From positions 10,416,001 through 10,480,000 of the forward strand of contig OX327686.1 in NCBI GenBank assembly GCA_946807835.1: 64,000 nt of DNA. The letters are read 5' to 3'. The stretch comes from Ailanthus altissimus. Its lineage: Eukaryota > Streptophyta > Magnoliopsida > Sapindales > Simaroubaceae. The notes beneath the pieces were generated by a model. It saw only the letters and a program-made list of their open reading frames with translations, was not told the origin of the DNA and did not search any database. This document shows, piece by piece, positions 36,301 through 48,535 of this stretch. The first letter of the stretch is position 1, and each line of letters opens with the position of its first letter. The translations under genes were made by a program, and so were the position numbers.

Positions 36301-37333
36301 CATGCGCTGGCACACATGCCTGCAAAAGTTTTTCTTTTTCTCTCTTATGCTAGAGCATCTGGGACATTTGGGCAGTCCTAGATACAAGATCGATTTCACA
36401 GTCATTAGCCTTTTAATTAATTAGAAGCCATGTCAAAAGTTCTGGCATTTTGACTTTTGGCCGAACAACTGTTATTGTACCCTTTGGCTTAGAAACTAGC
36501 TAGCGTTCACCCTTCCCTACTCTCCACACCGCAGATATACGTACATGCATGTTAACTTTCTTGTTCCTTTTAGGCAGTCCTGAATGCTAAAAAATGATTT
36601 TGGAGCTATCCACAATGCTTAGAAGCCAAATTAAAGCTTGTCATATTATGAAATATGTTCAAATCTTTAAAAGAAATTATCATTCTGCAATTTACTTTGG
36701 GAGAGTTTAAGGTTTGGGATTATATGATTATTTCATGGGGATTAGAAACCAAAATTTGTACCATGAATTGAGTGTCTTCAGATTTTCTATTTGTGTCTGA
36801 ACAGAGAAAGGACAGGATGTCCTTGCCTCAGTTGATTGGGTATGCATTACAAGTTTCGACGAGCCTTCAATTGTCTGTTGATTCTTATCCATAAGAAATA
36901 CTGTGGAGAAGTGAATATTTTTGTCCTGGAGAGAAACCTGTTATACTCTGAAAAATTTGAATAACTACTGCTGGTGGTCCCATAAAATCTTTTTATAATT
37001 TTGTTATTCGACTATATCCTCTAGGACTTGCACTTTGAATCCTTGTTTTTAGTCAAAAGATTGGAGTTCGCCTGTTACCTGCTTGGACTCCCATTTTCTT
37101 ATTTCATCAATGCACAACTTATTTCCTTTTGCAGAATAATCTCTGAGAGCCCAATGGAACATTTATTAAATCCATTGTTATCTGCAGGAATTCCCTTGGT
37201 GTTTGTGATGTTCTATGTTTACGAGAAAAAGGAACAAGAAATTGATGGTATGGTTCTGGATGCTCTCTCCTTGGGGAGTAAGTTGAAATCTGATATCGCT
37301 CGAAAATTTTTTGCTTCCAAGAAGAATGACTAA

Positions 37334-38384
37334 CTACTGGCGATCCTAATTTCCATCCAAATGAAGTGGCAATGGGATATTCCATTATTGCATGATTGGA
37401 GCTCGTGAACTGGTATATCTACATCCAAAAATTCCTTGTACTATCATTCTTTTGAAACTCTCTGGTTAATTAAAGCTCTATATTTTGTTTTTTTTTTTTT
37501 TTTTTCTCACAGAATGCTTCTGCACCGAGGTTTGAGCTCTCCCTTCAGTGTAGTGTCTTGATGTTAAATGTATCATGTCTCTTGGCTTTAGTGGAAAATT
37601 ATTTCCTATATATTCTTCATTGCATTACTTATTTCCATTTGATGTTGTACATCAAACTTTGTATAAACTTAACCAGCCTAATTCAAGCGAGTTGAAATCG
37701 AATTATAATTGAACGGGTTGCATTAGGTTGGATTGAATTTTTTTCTGACTCTATATCATAATGAGTTGGGTTGAATTATTGAATATTAATCCGTTCAATT
37801 AAATCAAACTCGAAATTTTTAACAAAATATTTATTTATTTATTTATTATTTCCTTCTAAAAAATGTACAAAATGATAAAACGTATTTCATCATTAACTCT
37901 GGAACCATTTGTAGGAGCCATCAAATTACTTAAAAGGTACTTTAGTAAATCAATTGAAAAAAAGCCAAATAAGGTCATATTTGTAAATTTATTCAACTGA
38001 TCAGCTTCCTTTCAGTATAAAAAAAAAATGTTTATAGAATCCAAAATTAATTAATCAATTTTTTTTACAGAAATTTCTCTCTAAAAATTCAACTTCTCTT
38101 TAAATTTCTCTTGTGATTATTGAATCTATAGAGTTCAATTAACTTTCATTTAGCGTCTGCGGGAATTGGTAGACAAATTAGTGGGAGTTCGTTTCTCAAT
38201 ACACAAATTGATAACATCGTTATAGGCTCTTGTTTTAAATTCGGATTTTTAGGGTTTTAAAGTATTGATTGCATTTTTCTCTCATCAATATGCGTGTATA
38301 TTGAAATTGCCTAATGATTACTAATCACAAGCAACCATTTCATATCTGACAGATTTCGATTTGCAAGAACTTGACGAATGTTTA
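37334..38384. other. 3' flank of the SDR-reticulon gene
   Basis: A poly-T run at 37488-37504 and probable 3' UTR text up to about 37680. Beyond that AT-rich spacer with a short (ATTT)n run near 37830-37850. No gene seen. Confidence 0.55.
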
Positions 38385-39118
38385 TGTTAAAGCAGAAGCA
38401 CACAAACAAATAAAAATTCATCTAAGTAATATAATAATACAGAACAAGTTATTAAAAAATAAATAGATAAAAGGGTAAAAGAAGAACACACAAAAATTTA
38501 CGTTGTTCGGTAACTTGCTTACGTCCACGACAGATCAAGATTACACTCTTCTTTTATTATGAATTACAAGGCATTCACAAAATATGCCTTTTACAAGAAA
38601 GATCACAAAGAATACTTTCTCTTGCACTCTAGGGATTTTCTCTCACAAAAAATCATAAAGATTATCACTAAGATTTGTTGTTGATCACAAAAATCTCTTA
38701 CTTGATCACAAAGATGTGTTTACAAGCCAATTGACAGCCTTTATATAGGCCTTAGGACGACTTAGGTTTACCCTATACGTGTGGGAGTCGTATTAGGGAG
38801 TCCTGAAACAAGTGGGAGACGAAATAAGGAAGTTTCCTTATTTCGGGATACTGTTCCGGTCTCCAGCGCTGCGGCGCTGGGATCTCGTCGCTGCAGCGCT
38901 GGCACACTTCTGCTGAGCGCTGCAGCACTGGCCTCTTGGAGTCGCGGCGCTCAAGTTCTGTTCTGGGGGCCTCGACGCCCACGCCTGGTCGCCGCAACAC
39001 TGGCACCTGGTGCGCCTTTCTTTGTTTTTCGCCTCCTTTCGTGTCCGTCTTCAATCCGTGCGCACCCTACTCACTTAACTTGATCCCCAAATCATATTCT
39101 TACGATTTTTAATCAATA
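38385..39118 (-). repeat. copia-type LTR, minus orientation, near-solo
   Basis: Plus-strand ends are TGTTAAAG and TCAATA. Beyond the right end, read on the minus strand, is GAAGCAAGTGTGAGAT, like a copia polypurine tract, so a little internal sequence survives to about 39200. The text TACGTTGTTCGGTAACTTGC near 38500 is characteristic of such LTRs. GCGCTG-rich DNA at 38860-38990 causes the overlapping long frames at 38773-39054 and 38781-39083, which are not genes. A TATA-like TATATAGG lies on the plus strand near 38744. Confidence 0.7.
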
Positions 39119-39275
39119 ATCTCACACTTGCTTCATTGATTTATGAGCCAACTACTTGATCTTTTGGCCATTTGGCCGATCAATTTCTTTTATAATGTTA
39201 TAAATATTGTTTTAATATTATGTCTATTTGACTTAATTATTTGATTTGAACGACTGATTTTAGATTCATAAGATT

Positions 39276-39649
39276 TAAGGGTTGGCATAAAATTGAAAAT
39301 TTGAATTAAACTAATTAATTTGGTTTGTTTTTTTTTTTTTGATCGATTTAATTTTTTAATTTAAAAAATTAAAAAAATTGATTCAATTCTCAATTTGACA
39401 AATTTTTAAAAAATAATAATAATAAATTTTAAAAATTAAATTAAACAAAAAAATTAAATTTAAATTAAATTTATTTGAACTAAACCGAATTAAAAAATTA
39501 AAATCAAATCAAATTTATAAATCAAACCGATTCAATTCGGTTTAATTGGCTATGAACTCAGTTCAATTTTTAATTTTATTTTTTAAAAATCAATCAATTG
39601 AGTTCACACTAAAACTTAAATCAAATTGAACTGAATTTATCCACCCCTA
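39276..39649. mobile_element. non-autonomous hAT element, TAGGGGTGGGCA family, diverged
   Basis: Ends TAAGGGTTGGCATAAAA and TTTATCCACCCCTA are degraded forms of the ends at 21969. Flanks ATAAGATT and ATTTGATC agree at about 5 of 8. Inside are AAACCGATTCAATTCGGTTT-like remnants. 374 bp. Confidence 0.7.
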
Positions 39650-40060
39650 ATTTGATCCGTTGTTGATCAAATTCGTGAATATCATTTTCATAACCTGTGG
39701 CCATGATTAAAGATCAAACGGTCAGATCCGACTTAAAATCTTCTAAGCCATGATCGGATTTCAACCATAACCAGATCATTGCATTTTACGACTGTAAAAC
39801 TTTCAAACGAATGATCATAATCAGATTATACGGTTAGATCCAATCTATAACCGTGATCACCATATAAACCATATAACTTGATCCGATTATTCAAACCACC
39901 TGATCAAGATCATAACCGTATGGCTTAATTACATTGAAATTCTTGGACAGTTTTGTCATTACTTGATATGGTGGTTTGATCACTTGATCGTGATGCTCAT
40001 ATTTAATCATGATTAGGTATGATCATTTTGAGACCATCAGATTTGCATCAGAATTACAAA
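39650..40060. repeat. GATC-dense patch
   Basis: About fifteen GATC tetramers occur in 400 bp, mostly as TGATCA, TGATCC or AGATCA with ATGATTA around them. No clear period and no gene. Confidence 0.6.
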
Positions 40061-40377
40061 GACTTCCGAATCACTGTTCATTTTTTTATTTTAAGCAATA
40101 ATGTTAAATAGTAGCCATCCGATCTGGTTTCATCAAAATAAGCTTTGGTCATCAATTTTACTTGTTATTTATATTCTGTCAAATCAAGCTTTACGATGAA
40201 TATTTTGCCTTCATTATTATTTTGTTATTTCATAAGCAAATTTCGTAACAAGCACGGCAATGGCTTATTCCAATGCCACCAACTTCACGAGTATGAGATG
40301 GGAAAGATCACAGTGTAGTTAATTGTGTCATATATTTGATTGACGTAGTTTAAAATGACCCTCACGTATTATCGATC

Positions 40378-43300
40378 ATTTTAATTTTTTTTATAGACTC
40401 TTTATATTAATATAATTCATATATATAATTATAATTAAAATTTTAAAATTAATTAAGGTTAACAATAAATTAATAAAAAATAATTTTATTATAATATTTA
40501 TTTTAAAAAATAAAACATATTTTATATAAAGATTTAAAAATAAAAATTAAATATTATTTCAATAATAACAATCAACAAAAAAATACAGATAAAATACATT
40601 TTAATAAATGTTATAATTTTAAATTCAATTTATATTTTAATTATATTAAATATTTTAATTTTAATTATGTAAAATATTATAATGTCAAATTTAATTTCAA
40701 TATCAATTTTAGTTCTATTAAATGTTATAGGTCAAATTTTAATTTTAATTAAATTAAATATTATAATTTTAAAATTAATTTTAATTTTAATTATGTTAAA
40801 TATTATCATTTTAATTCTAATTTAAGTTAAATTTACATTACATTAAATTTTATAGTTCTAAAACTAATTTTAATTTCAAATTTAATTACGCTAAATATTA
40901 ATAATTTTAATTTAATTTTAATTTCAATTGCATTAAATTTTATAATTTTAACTTCAATTTTAAATTTAAATTTAATTACGTTAAATATTTTAATTTTAGT
41001 TTTGATTATATTAAATGTTATAGTTCTAAATTTAATTTTAATTTTAATTACATTAAATATTACAATTTGAATTCTAATTTCAATTACGTTAAATGTTATA
41101 ATTTTAATATCAATTTTAATTACGTTAAATATTACAATTTTAAATACAATTAAATTTTTAACTACTTTAAATGTTACATTTAATTACAATGTTGATTTCA
41201 ATTAGTAAGATGTTCCAATTTCAATTCTAATTTTTATTTTAATTATGTTAAATGTTATCCAATTCAAATTTTAATTTTAAGTATGTTAAATATTTATATA
41301 TCCAATTCTAATTTCGATTTTAATTATGTAAAATATTATAATTTTAATTCTAATTCTAATTTTAATTTTAATTACGTTATATGTTATAATTTCAAATTCA
41401 ATATTAATTTCAATTACGTTAAAAATTATAATTCTAAAATCTAATTTTAAATTTAATTTCAACTACATTAAATGTTATAATTTTAATTTTAATTTTAAAT
41501 TTTATTTCAACTACGTTAAATGTTATTAAAATCCAATTTCAATTGTAATTACATTAAATGTTATAATTTCAAATTCAATTTCAATTTAATTATGTAAATA
41601 TTATAATTCTAAATCCAATTTTAATTTTAATTACATTAAATATTATAACTCCAATTCTAATTTTAATCTCATTTACGTTAAATATTATATTTCAAATCAA
41701 TATTCAATTTCAATTACATTAAATGTTCTAATTTTAATTTCAATTCCAAGTACGTTAAATGTTATAATTCTAAATGTAATTCTAATTACAATTTTAAGTG
41801 TGTTAAATGTTATCATTCCAATTCTAACTTTAAATTTAATTTCAATTACGTTAAGTACATTAACAATTTCAAATCCAAATTTAATTTTAATTTTATTAAA
41901 TGTTGCAATTACAATATAACTTTAGTTTCAATTAGTTTAAATGTTATAATTTCAAATATAATTTCAATTTCAATTTTGTTAAAAGTTATAATTCTAATTC
42001 TAATTTTAAATTCAATTCTTATTATGCTAAATGTTATAATTCTAAATTCAAATTCGATTCTAAGTACGTTAAATATAATAATTTTAATTTTAATTTTAAT
42101 TAAGTTAAATAATTTTTATTTCGATTTTAATTATGTTAAATGTTATCATTTCAATTATAAATTTGATTTTAATTATTATAAATGATACAATTCTAATTTT
42201 AAATTCAATTACATTAAATATTATAATTCTAATTTTAATTTTAATTTCAATTTCAATTGTGTTAAATGTTACAATTTTAATTTCAACTTCAATTATGTTA
42301 ACATGTTATAATTTCAATTTCGAATTAAGTTAAATATTATCATTTCAATAAAAATATCGATTTTAATTACGTTAAATGTTATAATTTCAATTATAATTTT
42401 GATTTCAATTACGTTAAATATTATAATTTCAAATATAATTTTGATTCCAATTACTTAAGTGTTATAATTCCAATTTTAATTTCGATTTCAATTACATTAA
42501 ATATTATAACTACAGTTTTAATTTTAATTAGATTAAATGTTATAATTTTAATTTTAATTACATTAATGTTATAATTCTAATTCTAATTTCAATGTCATTT
42601 ACTTGTTATAATTTCAAATTAATTTCAATATCAATTACGTTAAAATATAAAATTCTTAATTCTAATTTTAATTATGTTAAATGTCATAATTTCAATCTCA
42701 ATTTCAATTTTAATTCTAATTTTAATTACATAAAATATTATAATTTAATTTCTATTTCTATTACGTTAAATTTTACAATTTCAATTTCAATTACGTTAAA
42801 ATAATAATTTTAATTTTAATTACATTAAAATTGTAAGTTCAATTTCAATTTCAATAAATATTAAATGTTATAATTTCAATTCTAATTTTAATTTTAATTA
42901 CATAAAATAATATAATTCTAATTTCAGTTTTAAATACGTTTTTATTTTTAATTACGTTAAATATTATAATTTCAATTCTAATTTCAGTTTCAATTAAACG
43001 TTATAAGGGATAATGTCAAATGTACCCTAATGTTTTAGGCTAATTTATAACTTTGCCTTTGTTAGAGATAAAATACATAATTTTATCCTAATTCATTAAT
43101 TTTTGCGGTCAATTTGGATGAAAATATTAGTTTTAATGGATAATTACCACTTTACCTTCATTATTTGTCACTTAACCTTAGACATGTAACACAATTTCAC
43201 TCGTTCATTGTCATTAAATACATAGCGCAATCTCATTCATTTATTTAATTTAATATCATTTAAAAATAAATAAATAAATATTTGTTAATAAAGTAACACA

Positions 43301-44452
43301 TGTCAAACACTGATTAGTTACAAATTACATGTGTCATTCTGCAATTGGTTTATAATTATAATAAATATATTAAAAAATAATTAATTAATAATTAAAAACT
43401 GCCACCGTCATTAAAAAACTACCATTGGCTAGCAGTTATTTTTTGGCGACACTCCAATAACAAAAATGACAATTTAGTTTTCACCATAACAAATAGTATA
43501 GCCGTACGTGTTTTCAATTTACATACTAAATGTTTCCACTTAATATACTACGTATTCTCACTTAATATACTAAATATTCTCACTTAATATACTATTTGTT
43601 TCCACCATTTGCTATTTTATATCTACTTTTACATTCTTAGCACGTTGTCGATTACCATTGAAAATATGTGATTTAATACGAGGGGTTTCAATTTTATGAG
43701 TGTTCTACGTACGTATAATTTTCATATATGCTAAAAAAATTAATTACAAACAACATCATGTTGTCACTTAGTATACTAATTTTTCACACTATTTACATGT
43801 TGTATATTAAGTAAAATGCATCGTACAACAGTTAGTAGAACATAATCTAAATATTATAATTTCTAATCTAACTTCAAATTTAATTATATTAAATATTATA
43901 ATTCTAATTTTAATTTTAATTTTAGTTTCACTAAATGTTATAATTCTAATTCCAATTTTAAATTCAATTTCAATTACACCAAATATTATAATTTCAATTA
44001 TAATTTTTAAATTTATTTTTAATTACGATAAAATTGAAATTTGAATTATAACATTTAACGTAATTAAAATTGGATTTAATATTATAATATTTTACGTCAT
44101 TAAAATTGAAATTGGATTAAAATTATAACATTTAACATAATTAAAATATAAATTTAATTTGAAATTATAACATTTAATTTAATTAAAATATAAATTTAAT
44201 TTGAAATTATAACATTTAATTTAATTGAAATTAAAAAATGTTTGTATCTATTTTTTCTTTATTTTTTATTGGTCATTATCATTAGAATAGTATTTAATTT
44301 TATGTTTACAAAATTTTATATAAAATATGTTTGATTTATTAAAAAAATATAATAACATTATTTTTTAAAAAATTTTTTTTTGACATAATTGATTCGAAAT
44401 TTATAATAATAATTCTATATATTAATTTTATTAATAGAGAGGTCTTTATGAT
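40378..44452. mobile_element. AT-rich satellite block with inverted ends, foldback-like
   Basis: The outer 200 bp on the left (about 40378-40575) and, inverted, on the right (about 44248-44452) can be aligned; the best shared stretch is AAACATATTTTATATAAA. Inside, satellite units run in plus orientation at 40600-43006 and 43845-44030 and in minus orientation at 44030-44245. Units are an 18-bp anchor ACGTTAAATGTTATAATT plus four to seven hexamers of TTYAAT type. Long inverted ends made of tandem repeats are typical of foldback transposons. No transposase is seen. Long Ile/Asn-rich frames (for example 41976-42185 and 42133-42333) come from the 6-bp phase. Confidence 0.6.
43007..43844. mobile_element. 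insertion in the satellite, Mutator-MITE-like left end
   Basis: Starts GGGATAATGTCAAATGTACCC, related to the left end of the element at 54018. The interior block TTGGATGAAAATATTAG also matches its TTGGACGAAAATAG. The matching right end was not found, so the right boundary is where satellite resumes. Confidence 0.5.
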
Positions 44453-44495
44453 AAAAGTTAAAATAACAAGCAATGTCTAAGATTGCCAATCACCT

Positions 44496-44876
44496 TAGAG
44501 GTGGGCAAACCCAGTTAAGTTCGGTTTTCGAAAAATAAAATCAAAAACTGAACTGAGCTCATAGTGAACCAAACCGAACTGGTTCGGTTCGATTTTTAAT
44601 TTTTCAGTTTGGTTTTCAATTTTTTTAGTTCAGTTTAGCTTAAATAGACTTAATTTAGGCTTATTTTGTATTCGGTTCGGTTTGATTTTTAGTTTTTTAT
44701 TTTTTTAATTATTTTTTTAAATTTTGATTTTTTGGTTCAGAAGGCCGAGCCGAATTTTTTGAATTGAAAAACCGAAACTAAAACCGAACCAATCAAGTAA
44801 AAAATCGAACCGAACTGGCCAGTTCGATTTGATTTTTCAGGTCTAGTTTGATTTTTCAATTTTTAGCCCACCCCTA
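44496..44876. mobile_element. non-autonomous hAT element, TAGGGGTGGGCA family
   Basis: Ends TAGAGGTGGGCAAA and TAGCCCACCCCTA, interior with CGGTTCGGTTTGATTTTTAG and AAAACCGAACCAATC arms. Flanks AATCACCT and GGTTACCT agree at 5 of 8. 381 bp. It lies just outside the inverted end of the satellite block. Confidence 0.85.
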
Positions 44877-44884
44877 GGTTACCT

Positions 44885-45724
44885 TAGCTGACGTCAGTTA
44901 GCTGCATGGCACGACCTACTATACTGTAGTTAATATCTTGTTTAGGACACCCATAAAATAACTTTTCCTTAACATGTTTTCATTTTTTATATCTATAATT
45001 TATTGTTATTATATCATACTTAATGTAGAACGTGTTCTCATTTTTGCACATTTCACTTACAAATATAAGAGGGTGTCCCTACTTATTTATAAATTGCGAG
45101 TTTGCATTTAACTTCAAAAAAAATATAATGTAATACAAAGGGATGATATTTTATATGTGTCATAAATAGCTATGGTTAACATAAAAAACCTCGTCACATG
45201 GCACCACCACAGGACGCTATGTGATATTTAAATTAAAAATTTTATATTTAATCTTTAATTTCTTATTAAATTTTATTTAACTTTGTGCTTAAAATAGTAA
45301 TTATTGTTATAAGTTAATGAATAATTAATTTTCAATTAACCATTTTTTATTTAAATTATAAATAAAATTTAAATTACATTAAAATTTAAAATATATAACA
45401 AAATATTTTAGTTAAGTTAAACTAAAGTTTTTGAGCTGCTTTTAACTTTTGACCTTTACTTTTTTTTGGGGTGTTTTTTATATTTTGGATATATTTGTTT
45501 TAATTTTCAAGATATTTATTAAACTATCTTAACATTCCAATTTTTAATTTCAAAAATATATAACAAATTTAAAATTTTAATTTCCAAAATAAATAATTCA
45601 CAAACAAATTTCTAATTTTCAAGAATATATTTATAATGTTTTATTATTGATTTGTTGCATAAAATATATAACAAGTCCAAAATCTTTTTTTAACTTTCAA
45701 TTTCGGATTTGTTGAAATCTACAT
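44885..45724. other. AT-rich spacer between satellite blocks
   Basis: No gene, repeat unit or element end recognised apart from A/T tracts. Confidence 0.5.
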
Positions 45725-46630
45725 TGGACTTTTAATTATAACATTTAACTTTATTAAATTTTAATTTTAATTTAAAATTGAAATTATAATATTTAACGTA
45801 ATTGAAATTTGAATCAGAAATGGAACTGGAATTATAATATTTATATACTTGAAATTAAAAGTGGGTTTGGAATTACAACATTTAATGTAATTGAAATTAA
45901 AATTAGATTTAAATTTATAACATTTAACGTAATTGAAATTTAAATTAGAATTAAAATTAAAATTATAACATTTAACCTAATTAAAGTTGAAATTGAAATT
46001 ATAATTTGAATTATAATGTTTAATGTAATTGAAGTTGAAATTAAAATTATAACGGTTAACGTAATTGAAATGGAATTGTAATTATAATATTTAATGTATG
46101 TGAAACTGAAATTAAAATTATAATATTTTATGTAATTAAAATTAGAATTAGAATTTAAATTATAATATTTAACATAATAGAAATATAAATTGGAGTTATA
46201 ACTTTGAAATAATTGAAATCGAAATTAAAATTACAATTATAACATTGAATGTCAGTGAAGTCAAAATTGAAATTAGAATTATGATATTTAACATAATTGA
46301 AATTAAAATTATAACATTTTATGTACTTGAATTTGAAATTAAATTTGGAATATTAATATTTAATGTAGTTAAAATTAAAATTATAACATTTAAATGAATT
46401 GAAATTGAAATTGGAATTGAACATTTAACGTAATTAAAATTAAATTTGAAATTAAAATTGGAATGATAACATTTAACGTAACTGAGATTGAAATTAGAAT
46501 TGGAATTGAAATTATATCATTTAATGAATTTAAAATCAAAATTAGAATTGAAATTATTTAACTTAATTAAAATTAAAATTATAACATTTAACTAATTTAA
46601 ATTAGAATTGAAATCTGAATTATAAGATTT
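45725..46630 (-). repeat. AT-rich hexamer-phased satellite, minus orientation
   Basis: About twenty units of AATTATAACATTTAACGT plus AATTGAAATTAAAATTAG-type hexamers, the reverse complement of the array at 40.6-43.0 kb. Unit length varies in steps of about 6 bp. Confidence 0.85.
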
Positions 46631-46632
46631 AA

Positions 46633-47345
46633 GGGATACAAATTTACCCAAATATTTTAGGTATAAATACAATTTTATCCTAATTAGAGATAAAATACCA
46701 ATTTTTTTATAATCTGTTAATTTTAATCGTTAGTTTTAATAATGAAAAGATAAAAAAGATAAAAAAATTTGAAATGTGGCACAGAATAACACGTGTCATT
46801 GTATAATTGGTAATATTTTTACAAAAAAATTAAATTAAATGATAAATCATTAAAAAAAGAATATGTAATTGTCATTGGAGATGACGGTCGGGGTCTTTTT
46901 TGGCCAGTCTTTAACGTAAAAATATCATATTCTACGTTATGAGAGTTTATTTTTTCTGATTTACACAATGGTAAGGATAATTTTAAAAGAAAGAGACTAA
47001 AAGACGACCAAATGTGATAGTAAGAGGTAGTGGCCTTCGTCGCTTGCTATGGTGGGGCGACAATCTGTTCATAGGTGAGGGTAGTGCAAGTCACCGCCCC
47101 ATCATTTGACGAGGGGCGGTGGTGTATACCACCCCTCGTCACAACATTTGGTATTTTTTCAATTTCTTTTGTAAAAAATGACCTACAATTATGTAGATTA
47201 AGAAATAGAGTTCAGTGATGTAAAATTTGATATTTTTTATTACTGAAAAATAACTATCACCGAAAAATAGTTACAGATTATTTTTTCAAAATTTTATCAT
47301 TTAATTTAATTTATTTTTAAAAATATTTTTTTTAAATATAACCAA
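46633..47345. mobile_element. insertion in the satellite, related to that at 43007
   Basis: Starts GGGATACAAATTTACCC and continues with ATTTTAGG, ATCCTAATT and ACACGTGTCATTGTATAATTG. The corresponding text at 43007-43360 includes ACATGTGTCATTCTGCAATTG. Both insertions are in the same orientation although the host satellites are opposite. A GC-richer patch lies at 47030-47140. Confidence 0.5.
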
Positions 47346-47349
47346 TTAT

Positions 47350-48535
47350 ACAATATCAAATTGAAATTGGATTTGAAATTATAACATTTAATGAAACTGA
47401 ATTTAGAATTATAAGATTTAAAGTAATTAAAATTGAAATTAGAATTAAAATTATAGCATTTAACGTTATTGAAATTAAAATTGAAATTGGAATTAAAATT
47501 ATAATATTTAATGTTATTGAAATTAAAATTAAAATTATTAATTATAACATCTAACATAATTGAAATTGAGTTTAAAATTAGAATTAGAATTACGACTTTT
47601 AACGTAATTGAAGCTGAAATTGAAATTAAAATTATAATGTTTAGCATAATTAAAATTAAAATTAGAACTATAACATTTAACGTACTTAAAATTGAAATTG
47701 AAATTAGAAATAAAATTATAATTTTAATATAATTAAAATTAAAATTGGAGTTTGAATTATAATATTTAAAGTAAGTGAAATTAAAATTAGAATTATAATA
47801 TTTTATGTAATTAAAATTAGAATTAAAATTATAACATTTAACATAATCAATATTAGAATTGTAACTTTTAACGTAAATGAAATTTAAATTGAATTTAAAA
47901 TTATAACATTTAATATAAATGAAATCGAAATGGAATTAGAATTATAACATTTAACATAATTAAAATTGAAATTATAACATTTAATGTAATTAAAATTGTC
48001 ATTGAAATTGTAATTATAACATTTAATGTAATTAAAATTGAAATTAGAATTGAAATTAATATACTTAATGCAATTGAAATCGAAATTTGAATTAAAATTA
48101 TAATATTTAATAGAATTAAAATAGAAATTAGATTTAAAATTATAACTTTTTAACATAATTGAAATTAAAATTAGAATTGTAACATTTAACATAATTAAAA
48201 TTAAAATTAGAATTAAAATATTTAACGTAATTAAAATTGAAATTGTATCATTTAATGTAAATAAAATTAGAATTATATTATTTAACATAATTAAATTAAA
48301 TTTAAAATTAAAATGATAACATTTAATGTAATTAAAATGATAACATTTAATGTAATTAAAATCGAAATTAGATTTGAAATTAAAATTATTTAACATAATT
48401 AAAATAAAATTAGAATTGAACTTATAATATTTACCGTAATTAAAATTAAAATTATAAGATTTAATGTAATTGAAATTAAAATTAAAATTAGAATTATAAG
48501 ATTTAATATTATTAAAATTAAAATTAAAATTTTAT
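47350..48535 (-). repeat. AT-rich hexamer-phased satellite, minus orientation, second part
   Basis: Continuation of the same array with anchors ATTATAACATTTAAYGTAAT about every 40-55 bp. The open frames at 47306-47647, 47511-47732 and 47884-48396 (170 residues, repeating YNFNSNFNFN-like text) follow the repeat and are not thought to be genes. Confidence 0.85.

Larger units (their letters stand above)
22863..37333 (+). pseudogene. 3-beta-HSD/decarboxylase-reticulon fusion gene, disrupted
   Basis: The family (plant 3BETAHSD/D) is an ER-membrane NAD-dependent SDR that removes the C4 carboxyl group in sterol synthesis, fused to a C-terminal reticulon domain. Exons placed: 22863-23081, 23442-23531, 23624-23757, 23962-24130, 29340-29419, 30100-30298, 31661-31766, 33338-33512, 34018-34174, 36169-36235, 37188-37333. 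Phases fit and the C-terminus is intact to its stop. Lesions: exon 1 about 19 nt short after TGGRGF with a frameshift; TAA at 23746-23748; frameshift near 24080; the exon that should follow 24130 (the YVENVAHAH region in relatives) is absent; the donor after 29419 reads AG-CT. With so many independent breaks it is called a pseudogene. A short C-terminal reticulon transcript cannot be excluded. Confidence 0.85.
31661..37333 (+). pseudogene. reticulon-domain exons of the fusion gene, open
   Basis: Five exons (31661-31766, 33338-33512, 34018-34174, 36169-36235, 37188-37333) keep frame and splice signals. They encode GIKRTIESYSHLWAE..., then VADTLLWKDKKRT with a hydrophobic hairpin (LILVAIYYSF...LLLFTIILLLI), then VEKIPASSFSLSEEKS and WNTSINVLKSLCKG, a second hydrophobic stretch split over the last two exons (LSRLILSFLGTVSLQSLFII, then PLVFVMFYVYEKKEQE), and the end KFFASKKND-stop. 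Two hairpins separated by a loop is the reticulon layout. No lesion is seen here, unlike the SDR half. Confidence 0.85.

Noticed and set aside
36115..36381. Two overlapping Ser/Leu-rich frames
   Set aside because: They cover a real reticulon exon (36169-36235) and then run into the CT simple repeat. Only the exon is coding.
38773..39083. Overlapping 93- and 100-residue frames on opposite strands
   Set aside because: Both come from the GC-rich repeat inside a copia LTR, with no splice or promoter support as genes.
47884..48396. 170-residue minus-strand open frame (Asn/Phe/Tyr-rich)
   Set aside because: It follows the 6-bp phase of the satellite and occurs in several frames and both strands of the arrays (also 41976-42185, 42592-42804, 47306-47647). 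There is no start context and no domain.
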